In this document: positions 1-6,042 of the stretch, in pieces
Numbering within the stretch: the first letter of the stretch is position 1
Layout: each line of letters starts with the position of its first letter
Source of the DNA: Spirochaetae bacterium HGW-Spirochaetae-7
GTDB taxonomy: Bacteria; Spirochaetota; Spirochaetia; Treponematales; UBA12059
Length of the DNA stretch: 17,300 bases
Assembly (NCBI GenBank): GCA_002839245.1
Contig: PGXR01000031.1
Span: forward strand, 1-17,300
Reading direction: 5' to 3'
The notes under the pieces: model-generated
Told to the model about the DNA's origin: nothing
Seen by the model: only the letters and a program-made list of their open reading frames with translations
Databases searched by the model: none
Position numbers and translations under genes: made by a program

Positions 1-3000
1 CGCCCCCCGCCTCCCCCGTGCCGATCCCGCCCGAGGCTTCAGCCGACGGCTTCCTGTCGTCCAACAGTTTCCCGCTACGGTGGTCACCGCCTCCGGAGCC
101 CGACGTCGCCGGATATACCTGGATCCTCGAGTACCTCGGCCCACTCGACCGTCCGCCGGTCCGCCGCCGCGCCAAGGCCACGGCGGCGACCACAACAAGA
201 CCGGCGGATTCCCTGGTGCCGGCCGCTCAGTACGACCTTGCCCCGGCGACCGACTACGAACGCAAAATCTGGACCGCACGCGCTCCTGCCTCCCCTCCGC
301 CGACCATCAGGACAGCCTCCACCCGGGCAGATTTCTCGAACATCGACGACGGGTACTGGTCGTTCTCGGTCGCCGCTATAGACGGCGTCGGCAACGTCGG
401 GGAGGCAGCCCGCATCATCCTCAGGGCGGACAAATTCGTCCCCTACACGACGGTCTCAGACGTCGTGGCCACCCGGGACGATTTCGGTTCGCTCCGCCTC
501 TCTATCGTCGGTCGCGGGTTCGCCGACGACGGCCTCGTGACCAGCGTGGCAATAGACTCGGACGGCGTCGAGCCGTACGACAGGCTCCTGAAGCAGGGAG
601 ACGCCGGTTTCGAGATAGTCTCGGACAGGCTGCTGCGCGTGTCCGAGCTGATGGACATGCCCGCGGGTTCGTATCGCGTAGGCCTCTACCACCCGGTCCG
701 CGGCTGGTATTTCACCGGCCCCCGCCTGGCTGTCGACTATTCGGGAACCATCAAGTTCGGCGACTCAGGCGCGCCGTGGAAACCTACCTGGTCATTCGAG
801 CCATCGACCTCGCCCATCGTAAGCGTGACGACGCTGTTCATGCTCGCCGCCCTCATCATACCTGCCCTGGGCATGATACTGTCGCTCAGGCAGGTCATCC
901 TCGTCGGCGGTGAGATCAAGACGGCGCGCCTTGAAGCCATTGCGTTGCTGGAAGGAAAGCCAATGCCCGTACTGGAACGGCAGAAAGCCGCAAAACTCGC
1001 CATCAGACGCGGCGCCGGACTCACGGCCAAATTCGCGCTGACTATCAGCCTCCTGGTCATATTCATAGTGCTCCTGGTGTCGATACCGCTGGGAATACGG
1101 ATGCTCGGCACCCAGAGCGAGATCCTGGCGCGCGGACTGGAGCAGCGGGCCAGGGTTCTGCTCGAAAGCGCCACCCAGGGAGGCAAGTCGTACCTGCCTG
1201 CGCGCAACGTCCTCGAGCTGTCGCTGCTGCCCAACCAGGCAAGCGCCATCGCCGAAGCCCGATACCTGACGATAACCGGCTTCGGCACGACCGGCACCAC
1301 CGATCCCGACGTGGTCTGGGCGACCAACGACCCCGACATAGCGGACAAGCTCGACAAGCCGGCCCTCTCGCCGGGCGCGTCCATCCTGACGGACGCGCTG
1401 TCTCCACGCATAGGCGCTATGGCCTCGGAACTGGACGCCAAGGTCCTCGCCGAAGTCGGGTCGATAGCCGAGGCTATACAGCAACTCCAGGACGAGGGAC
1501 GCACGCTGGCCGCCAGGCTCGACGAGGCCAGCCAGGCCAGGCTCGCCCAGATAGCGGGCAGCGCGCGGGACCTGGAAAAAACCCTGAACGAGCGGCTGGC
1601 AAAGATAGCGGAGGCTGGCGTCTCTTCGGTGCCCGCCTTCGACCCGACTGCGCTGGGAACCCGTGCCGCGGAATACGTCTTCTACAAGCCTATCCTCTTC
1701 AGGCAGGGCAGGGAGTCGGTGTTCTACCGCGGCCTCGTACGGCTCTCCGTCTCGACGGCCACGATAGTCGAACAGGTCCTGCAGGCGCGGATTACTCTGC
1801 TCAGGAGCGTCGGCATCGTCGCGGCCATAGCGCTGGCCATTGGCGTCATAGGCGCATTCGGGCTGTCGCGCATCATCATCGGCCCGCTGATGAAGGTGGT
1901 CAAAGGCATCGAGACGATACGCGACCAGCCGGACAAGAAAAAGCTCGCGGGTTTCTCCATCAGCATCAATACTCACGACGAACTGTCGATACTCGCCGGT
2001 ACCATCAACGAAATGACCTCAGGCCTCGTAAAGGCGGCCAAGGAGGCGGAGTTCCTGACGATAGGCAAGGAAGTCCAGAAAAAATACATCCCTCTCGAGA
2101 AGAACGACTCGGGCGAGAAAATGACGGTGGGATTCCACGAAGCGCCGACGCATTCGTTCTTCGGCTACTACGAAGGCGCAAAGGGCGTCTCCGGCGACTA
2201 TTTCGACTACAAGGAGCTCGACGGCCGCCGCTGGGCTTTCATCAAGTGCGACGCCTCGGGCAAGGGCGTCCCGGCCGCCTTGATCATGGTCAGCGTCGCC
2301 ACCATATTCGCGACGGCCTTCCAGGGTTGGGACTACAAGCGCGACGGCATTCACCTGGACAAGCTCACCTACAAGATAAACGACTACCTGGAGCAGCTCG
2401 GCTTCAAGGGCCTGTTCGCGGCCTTCGTGATGGGTATCTTCGACTCCAAAACCGGAGATGTCATCCTCTGCCACGCGGGCGACAACCTGGTGCGCGTCTA
2501 CAGCGAGCGGCAGAAAGCAGTCGTCACCCACACGCTGCCCCAGGCGCCCGCCGCCGGCACCATTCCCGGCTTCCTGGTCGAGATGAAGACACCGTACCAG
2601 ATGGCGAGCATCCAGCTGGAGCCAGGAGACACGCTCCTGCTATACACCGACGGTTTCGAGGAGTCCAGCCGAGCCAGACGGGGCCGCGACTTCAAGCAGC
2701 TCGTCGAGATAATCGAAGGCACGGACAACAACGGCAAGAAAACGGAGCACAGCGAACCGCTTGTCGAGCAGCTGGAGGAAGAACGAATCAAGGAAATTAC
2801 AGAAGCGATCATGACCCGGGGTACCTACACGATGACCAAGCTAGACGACCCGCTCGGCCCGGACATGCGCTACGACTTCGACTTCTCGCCCCTCGAGGCG
2901 AGCCCCGAGGACCTCGTGATGAGCCTCGCCGCGGTAGAGAAAGTCTTCAGGCTGGTACCGGATCCGGAGGCGACCATGGACGACAAGGTCGTCGTCGACC

Positions 3001-3167
3001 AGAAGATAGACGGTGTGCTCGCCAAGTGCTGGAAGCAGTATCCCCGCTTCTGCTCGAACCGGCAGGCGCTGCCGGACGCGCGCATCAAGGAGTACCTCTA
3101 CTACCTGGGGCTGAAGGAAGACGAGCAGTACGACGACCTGACGATGATGCTCATCCGGAGGAAATGA
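1..3167 (+). CDS. Membrane-bound SpoIIE/PP2C-family serine phosphatase with Ig-like ectodomain and HAMP (5' end outside window)
   Basis: The frame is open to the left edge, so the start lies upstream; the first visible GTG (18-20) sits inside a Pro-rich linker and is not the start. Residues below count from that GTG. About 35-135 resembles a fibronectin/Ig-like module (YWSFSVAAIDGVGN) and 140-240 a second beta-rich module. TM segments lie near 267-290, 338-360 and 594-620. Between the last two is an extracytoplasmic Cache-like sensor interrupted by an Ala/Glu/Leu-rich coiled coil (about 455-540). A HAMP linker (620-672) leads to the cytoplasmic phosphatase, with metal-ligand motifs GDYFDY (725), DASGKG (744), YTDGFEE (875) and YDDLTMM (1037). 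About 150 residues separate the last two motifs, far more than in the other phosphatase of this window. The expected reaction is dephosphorylation of Ser/Thr on a regulatory partner such as an anti-sigma-factor antagonist. The family is clear; ligand and target are unknown. Confidence 0.93.
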   Translation, partial: PPASPVPIPPEASADGFLSSNSFPLRWSPPPEPDVAGYTWILEYLGPLDRPPVRRRAKATAATTTRPADSLVPAAQYDLAPATDYERKIWTARAPASPPPTIRTASTRADFSNIDDGYWSFSVAAIDGVGNVGEAARIILRADKFVPYTTVSDVVATRDDFGSLRLSIVGRGFADDGLVTSVAIDSDGVEPYDRLLKQGDAGFEIVSDRLLRVSELMDMPAGSYRVGLYHPVRGWYFTGPRLAVDYSGTIKFGDSGAPWKPTWSFEPSTSPIVSVTTLFMLAALIIPALGMILSLRQVILVGGEIKTARLEAIALLEGKPMPVLERQKAAKLAIRRGAGLTAKFALTISLLVIFIVLLVSIPLGIRMLGTQSEILARGLEQRARVLLESATQGGKSYLPARNVLELSLLPNQASAIAEARYLTITGFGTTGTTDPDVVWATNDPDIADKLDKPALSPGASILTDALSPRIGAMASELDAKVLAEVGSIAEAIQQLQDEGRTLAARLDEASQARLAQIAGSARDLEKTLNERLAKIAEAGVSSVPAFDPTALGTRAAEYVFYKPILFRQGRESVFYRGLVRLSVSTATIVEQVLQARITLLRSVGIVAAIALAIGVIGAFGLSRIIIGPLMKVVKGIETIRDQPDKKKLAGFSISINTHDELSILAGTINEMTSGLVKAAKEAEFLTIGKEVQKKYIPLEKNDSGEKMTVGFHEAPTHSFFGYYEGAKGVSGDYFDYKELDGRRWAFIKCDASGKGVPAALIMVSVATIFATAFQGWDYKRDGIHLDKLTYKINDYLEQLGFKGLFAAFVMGIFDSKTGDVILCHAGDNLVRVYSERQKAVVTHTLPQAPAAGTIPGFLVEMKTPYQMASIQLEPGDTLLLYTDGFEESSRARRGRDFKQLVEIIEGTDNNGKKTEHSEPLVEQLEEERIKEITEAIMTRGTYTMTKLDDPLGPDMRYDFDFSPLEASPEDLVMSLAAVEKVFRLVPDPEATMDDKVVVDQKIDGVLAKCWKQYPRFCSNRQALPDARIKEYLYYLGLKEDEQYDDLTMMLIRRK

Positions 3168-3224
3168 CAGCGGCGGAAATCCGGCGGTCCCAGGAGCTTC
3201 AGCGGCTGAAAGGGCGTCAGGGCA

Positions 3225-3632
3225 TCAGGGCGATACCGGATCCTTGGTAAAGGCCCCGCGGATCTTGCTCTCGGGCGAAAAACCGGGGTCGAAGTCGCCC
3301 GGCGCGAGCTTGATGTAGCCTTCCTCGTCCATCGTCATCACGAGGGCGTTCTGCCATAGTCCCAGGTTGCGGCGGAGCTGCTCGACGCATAGCTCGACCG
3401 ACGCTGCGTCCGACCTGGACCGTATCATGAACTCGACGTAGCCTTGGGCATACGATACCACCGACAGCCAGCCGAGGCGCGACACGACCTCGGCGACGTT
3501 AGAGCAGCCAGGCGCAAGGTCCCGGTGTGCAGCGATCCATTCGTCATGGAAGCCGGGCACGATGTGGAGGCTGCCGTCGGGCAGTAGCCATGCAGCGCCC
3601 TTGACCCATTCAAAGCGGCCGGGCGCGTTCAT
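3225..3632 (-). CDS. Hypothetical protein, 135 aa, translationally coupled to a pseudouridine synthase
   Basis: I do not recognise a characterised family. The start ATG overlaps the stop codon of the upstream pseudouridine synthase gene by 4 bp (ATGA), which argues for translational coupling and supports this start. The protein is compact and soluble: no signal peptide or membrane segment is seen. Its N-terminal half is rich in Trp and aromatic residues (FEWVKGAAWLLPDG, HDEWIAAHRD), it has one central Cys (CSNV) and one in a predicted helix (ELCVEQLRRN), and it ends in a polar tail. It is the last gene of a corA-rlu-orf series on this strand and converges on the SpoIIE gene with a 57-bp gap in which I see no strong terminator. 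The role is unknown; codon use and coupling make it a real gene. Confidence 0.72.
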   Translation of the reverse strand: MNAPGRFEWVKGAAWLLPDGSLHIVPGFHDEWIAAHRDLAPGCSNVAEVVSRLGWLSVVSYAQGYVEFMIRSRSDAASVELCVEQLRRNLGLWQNALVMTMDEEGYIKLAPGDFDPGFSPESKIRGAFTKDPVSP

Positions 3633-4288
3633 GCCCCGGCTCCGTGGCCCCAGCTCTCGAGGAAAGCCGCGAAATGGGCGGGAACCGACGAAGCCACGTC
3701 GACCGGCGGCCGCAACGGCAGGCGCAACCTGGCCGCGTACAGCATCAGCCGCTTGGCGCCGAACTCCCTTGCCAGGACCCTGTTGAGCTTGAAATCTCCG
3801 TGTTTATCGTCGCCGACTATGGGGTGGCCGGCACCCGCGAAGTGCTGACGGATCTGGTGCATGCGGCCGGTTCCCAGCTCCGCCTCCACAAGCGACAGGC
3901 GGCCATCGGTCTCGACCGTCGTGTACCTGGTTTCCGCGCTCGTCGACTTGCCCCTGACGACGACGTCGTCGCCATAAGCCCCTGTCGCGGGCACAGGGCT
4001 ACCTGCGACCACTGCCCGGTACGTCTTGACCGCGCCGTGGCCGCCCATCATCGCCGACAGCCCGGCGGCCACATGCCGCGAGCGCGCCACGACCAGGCAG
4101 CCCGCGGTTTCCTTGTCGAGCCGATGGACGAGCCAGGGCCGGAAGCCGAAGTCGCGTTCCACGGCATCGATGACGCATATCCTCACGCCTTCGCCGGGCT
4201 GGACTGCAAGTCCCGCCGGCTTGTCTATGATGAGGATATCATCGTCGGAATACAGGGCCGGAATCATGGCGCCAAAGCATACGCACAT
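3629..4288 (-). CDS. RluA-family RNA pseudouridine synthase
   Basis: The product is a 219-residue RluA-type synthase converting a uridine in rRNA or tRNA to pseudouridine. The signature HRLDKETAG (55-63) supplies the catalytic Asp58. The N-terminal ILIIDKPAGLAVQPG block (about 18-32) and the conserved GRMHQIRQHFA block (141-151), which shapes the active site, are both intact. No S4 RNA-binding domain precedes the catalytic domain, so this is the short single-domain form (RluA/TruC-like size) and the target nucleotide cannot be told. The start is uncertain: ATG 4288 gives an odd MCVCFGA extension, while the ATG at 4267 gives MIPALYSDD, which fits the usual family N-terminus; neither has a strong Shine-Dalgarno. 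The gene lies 31 bp after corA and overlaps the next gene by 4 bp, so it is probably in the corA transcript. Confidence 0.9.
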   Translation of the reverse strand: MCVCFGAMIPALYSDDDILIIDKPAGLAVQPGEGVRICVIDAVERDFGFRPWLVHRLDKETAGCLVVARSRHVAAGLSAMMGGHGAVKTYRAVVAGSPVPATGAYGDDVVVRGKSTSAETRYTTVETDGRLSLVEAELGTGRMHQIRQHFAGAGHPIVGDDKHGDFKLNRVLAREFGAKRLMLYAARLRLPLRPPVDVASSVPAHFAAFLESWGHGAGA

Positions 4289-4319
4289 CGACCCCGCGAA
4301 GCAAGCCCGGAAACCAGCC

Positions 4320-5315
4320 CTATTTCCTGTCCATCGGCATGACGAGCCCGCCGGCGGCAGGAGCCAGCAGCGTCTTCCTTGGCTTGGTTCGCCTGTCGCG
4401 CAGCAGCAGTAGGCCGACGATGGCCGAGAGACCGCAGGCGCCCATGATGGCCGCGAAAGCCACCGGCGATTCGGAAAGCCCGTCGGGGAATCGCACGTTC
4501 ATGCCGAATACGCTCACCACGAAAGTTGGAATCATCAGCACGATAGATATGATGGTCAGGCGTTTCATCACTATGTTGAGATTGTTCGAGATGACCGACG
4601 CAAAGGCATCCATCATGCCCGACAGGATGTCGCTGTGAATGTTGGACATCTCTATCGCCTGCCTGAAGTCGGTCATGACGTCCTCGAGCAATTCGGCTTC
4701 GTCGTCCTTGAAGCGGACGGTGACGCCCTTTTGCAGCTTCTCGAGGACCATTTCGTCGGAACGCAGGGAGGTGGTAAAATATACCAGGGACTTCTCTACC
4801 GCGAGCAACTTCACGAGCTCGTTGTTCTTCACCGAGCGTTGCAGTTCGAGCTCTATCGCCGTGGTGCGTCGGTTCAGGTCCTTCAGGTAGCGCAGGTACA
4901 CGATCGCGGCGCGCCCCATCAGGCGAAGCACGAAAGCGCTCTTGTTGGACAACGACAAGTCCCGGACCTTGTTGCCCGAAAGCTCCTGGAGAACCTCGCA
5001 ATCGGTGGCGCAGACGGTGACGATGCGGTCCTTGAACAGGATTACCCCGACCGGAACGGTGAAATAGATGACCTCGTAACGGGCGTCGTAGACCGGTAGC
5101 CGGAGGATGAGCATCGTGTACGAGTCTTCCTTCTCGATCCTCGAACGCTCGTCCACGTCGAGCATGTCCTGCAGGTGCTCCTGGAGCACGCCGTAGTCCT
5201 TCTCGAGGACATCGAGATCTTCACGGGACGCATCGCGCACGTCAATCCAGGTGTCGCGTCCCGGAGCGTCGACGGCAACCAAGGCGGCTCCGTCCTTCTT
5301 CCAATATCGGATCAT
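4320..5315 (-). CDS. corA: CorA-type magnesium/divalent-cation channel
   Basis: The product (331 aa, a normal family length) is an inner-membrane CorA channel, a family that forms homopentamers mediating Mg2+ (sometimes Co2+/Ni2+) influx. The selectivity motif GMN is at residues 271-273 within VFGMNV, right after TM1 (about 250-270); TM2 (about 288-308) follows, then a short basic tail. The N-terminal 240 residues form the cytoplasmic alpha/beta and long-helix domain. A good Shine-Dalgarno (GGAGGG at 5323-5328) lies 7 nt before the ATG. The gene heads a likely operon with the pseudouridine synthase and the 135-aa unknown. Its mRNA leader is unusually long and structured and contains a proline-rich upstream ORF (described separately), which suggests post-transcriptional control, possibly by Mg2+. 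Family confidence is high; the ion actually carried is inferred. Confidence 0.96.
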   Translation of the reverse strand: MIRYWKKDGAALVAVDAPGRDTWIDVRDASREDLDVLEKDYGVLQEHLQDMLDVDERSRIEKEDSYTMLILRLPVYDARYEVIYFTVPVGVILFKDRIVTVCATDCEVLQELSGNKVRDLSLSNKSAFVLRLMGRAAIVYLRYLKDLNRRTTAIELELQRSVKNNELVKLLAVEKSLVYFTTSLRSDEMVLEKLQKGVTVRFKDDEAELLEDVMTDFRQAIEMSNIHSDILSGMMDAFASVISNNLNIVMKRLTIISIVLMIPTFVVSVFGMNVRFPDGLSESPVAFAAIMGACGLSAIVGLLLLRDRRTKPRKTLLAPAAGGLVMPMDRK

Positions 5316-5321
5316 GGCTGT

Positions 5322-5380
5322 ACCCTCCGCCCCCTGGACGGCCGGGCCATCGATCCTGGCACCCTGCTGTGGTGGAAGGT
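5322..5380 (-). promoter_or_regulatory. Predicted stem sequestering the corA ribosome-binding site
   Basis: The corA Shine-Dalgarno region GGAGGGT (5322-5328) is complementary over 7 bp, with one G-U, to ACCTTCC (5374-5380). That anti-Shine-Dalgarno begins at the base directly after the upstream ORF stop codon (TAG, 5381-5383). The intervening loop holds a small hairpin, GCCA/TGGC around GGATCGA (5346-5360), which would bring the two strands together. The anti-Shine-Dalgarno could alternatively pair with the upstream ORF's own GGGAGG (about 5468-5473). A ribosome terminating on the upstream ORF would cover it and free the corA site; a ribosome lost earlier would not. Pairings were found by eye; no energies were computed. 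Confidence 0.5.
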
Positions 5381-5461
5381 CTACGGTCTATCCGGTACGA
5401 AAGGGGGCATTCTTAGGAATGGTGGAATGTCTTGCCTGGAACAACTGTCCGGGTCCGGCAT
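5381..5461 (-). CDS. Proline/aspartate-rich upstream ORF (26 aa), candidate corA leader peptide
   Basis: In the corA leader, an ATG at 5461 opens a 26-codon ORF preceded by a strong Shine-Dalgarno, GGGGAGGA (5467-5474), with 5 nt spacing. The peptide starts MPDPD and later has IPPF, MPPF and ends VPDRP: 8 of 26 residues are Pro and 4 are Asp. It stops (TAG) immediately before the anti-Shine-Dalgarno described separately. The enterobacterial MgtL leader peptide, which controls the Mg2+ transporter gene mgtA, is likewise short and Pro-rich with an early acidic/proline run. Such nascent chains are reported to destabilise translating ribosomes when Mg2+ is low. The resemblance is in composition and position, not alignment. 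Whether it is translated is inference from the Shine-Dalgarno, composition and placement. Confidence 0.5.
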   Translation of the reverse strand: MPDPDSCSRQDIPPFLRMPPFVPDRP

Positions 5462-5489
5462 GGACGTCCTCCCCAAATTCGCGTCGGAT

Positions 5490-5509
5490 GGTCTCCCGTA
5501 CGGGAAACC
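5490..5509 (-). other. 5'-terminal hairpin of the corA leader
   Basis: On the minus strand GGTTTCCCG and CGGGAGACC flank a TA and pair over up to 9 bp with one T-G wobble (the innermost pair or two must open to form the loop). It begins 3-4 nt after the predicted transcription start near 5512-5513, so the corA mRNA would begin with a stable stem. Such 5' stems often protect transcripts or form part of a regulatory leader; the function here is inferred. Confidence 0.45.
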
Positions 5510-5519
5510 TGTCGCTCCT

Positions 5520-5549
5520 ATTATACTCCTTCACAGCGATGCGGAGCAA
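5520..5549 (-). promoter_or_regulatory. Promoter for corA
   Basis: On the minus strand a perfect sigma70-type -10 hexamer, TATAAT (5520-5525), lies 18 bp from TTGCTC (5544-5549; 3 of 6 matches to TTGACA). The predicted start near 5512-5513 gives a leader of about 198 nt before the corA ATG. This is the only consensus -10 on this strand in the intergenic region. It is back-to-back with a plus-strand promoter, their -35 boxes being 19 bp apart. Confidence 0.6.
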
Positions 5550-5568
5550 GCTTGCGAAGCCGTTTTCC

Positions 5569-5597
5569 TTGTCGAAACGCTCCGGAAACACTATAGT
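5569..5597 (+). promoter_or_regulatory. Promoter for the 131-aa gene
   Basis: TTGTCG (5569-5574) and TATAGT (5592-5597) are separated by exactly 17 bp, matching the sigma70-type consensus at 4 and 5 of 6 positions. The predicted start near 5604 leaves a leader of about 15 nt that includes the AGGGAG ribosome-binding site of the gene starting at 5619. The remainder of the 303-bp gap toward corA is the corA leader. Confidence 0.6.
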
Positions 5598-5618
5598 CAA
5601 GTGAATAGGGAGATCGCC

Positions 5619-6014
5619 GTGGACGCCCTTAGGGACCAGTCATGGATGCGCGAACTCTACCTTTCATCTCCGGTCGAACGTTTCGACTGGAGGAATTTTT
5701 CCGTCGTGTCGTCCGCAGCGGAGCCAAACGACGGCCACCACAACAACCGATACCGGTTCCGGCTCTTTTTCTTCGAGCAACGCCGCCGCAGCCCGGTGAT
5801 GGCCGTGAACATGGAGTCGGACCTGCTCGGCACCTGGAGCCTCACGGTGACGACCGCCTCGGGAACGGCCATACAGGCTTCGTTCGATGTGGCGCTCGAC
5901 TATGAAACCTTCAAGGCGATGGCCCTCGAAGCTGCCGCCCGGCAGGATCTGGGACCGGAACCTGCCAAACCGGCGCGACGGCGCCGGGCTCCCGACAAGC
6001 GCCGTATCCCGTAA
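5619..6014 (+). CDS. Hypothetical protein, 131 aa
   Basis: I do not recognise a family. I chose the GTG at 5619 because AGGGAG (5608-5613) precedes it with 5 nt spacing and a good promoter sits just upstream; the in-frame ATG at 5646 is an alternative. The frame is open further upstream, but that stretch overlaps the corA leader and has no comparable start. The protein has no signal peptide or TM segment. It contains an aromatic/basic stretch (NNRYRFRLFFFEQRRR) followed by a beta-rich region with TWSLTVTTASGTAIQASFDVALDY that reads like a small beta-sandwich or barrel, then a helix and a strongly basic tail (KPARRRRAPDKRRIP) suggesting nucleic-acid or acidic-surface contact. It is followed after 28 bp by the exported transglutaminase-like gene in the same direction. 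Confidence 0.65.
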   Translation: MDALRDQSWMRELYLSSPVERFDWRNFSVVSSAAEPNDGHHNNRYRFRLFFFEQRRRSPVMAVNMESDLLGTWSLTVTTASGTAIQASFDVALDYETFKAMALEAAARQDLGPEPAKPARRRRAPDKRRIP

Positions 6015-6029
6015 ACGCCTGAAACGCGC

Positions 6030-6035
6030 TATACT
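6030..6035 (+). promoter_or_regulatory. -10 element abutting the start codon of the transglutaminase-like gene
   Basis: TATACT (6030-6035) matches the -10 consensus at 5 of 6 positions and ends only 7 nt before the ATG at 6043. Transcription would then begin at or one to two bases from the start codon, giving a leaderless or near-leaderless mRNA, and indeed no Shine-Dalgarno is present. No good -35 is seen at 16-18 bp, so the element alone is weak evidence. Confidence 0.35.
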
Positions 6036-6042
6036 CTTTTCG

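Noticed and set aside
18..20. GTG as the start of the first SpoIIE phosphatase
   Set aside because: The frame is open to the window edge on both sides of it, it lies in a Pro-rich linker, no ribosome-binding site is visible, and the protein would lack a signal peptide.
792..1976. Long antisense ORFs opposite the SpoIIE genes (for example 792-1976 minus, 2246-3250 plus in another frame)
   Set aside because: They are GC-rich shadow frames with no start signals and composition typical of reading a real gene in the wrong frame.
5388..5600. 70-codon TTG-started ORF on the minus strand in the corA leader region
   Set aside because: It has no Shine-Dalgarno, spans the corA promoter itself and overlaps the better-supported 26-codon upstream ORF in another frame.
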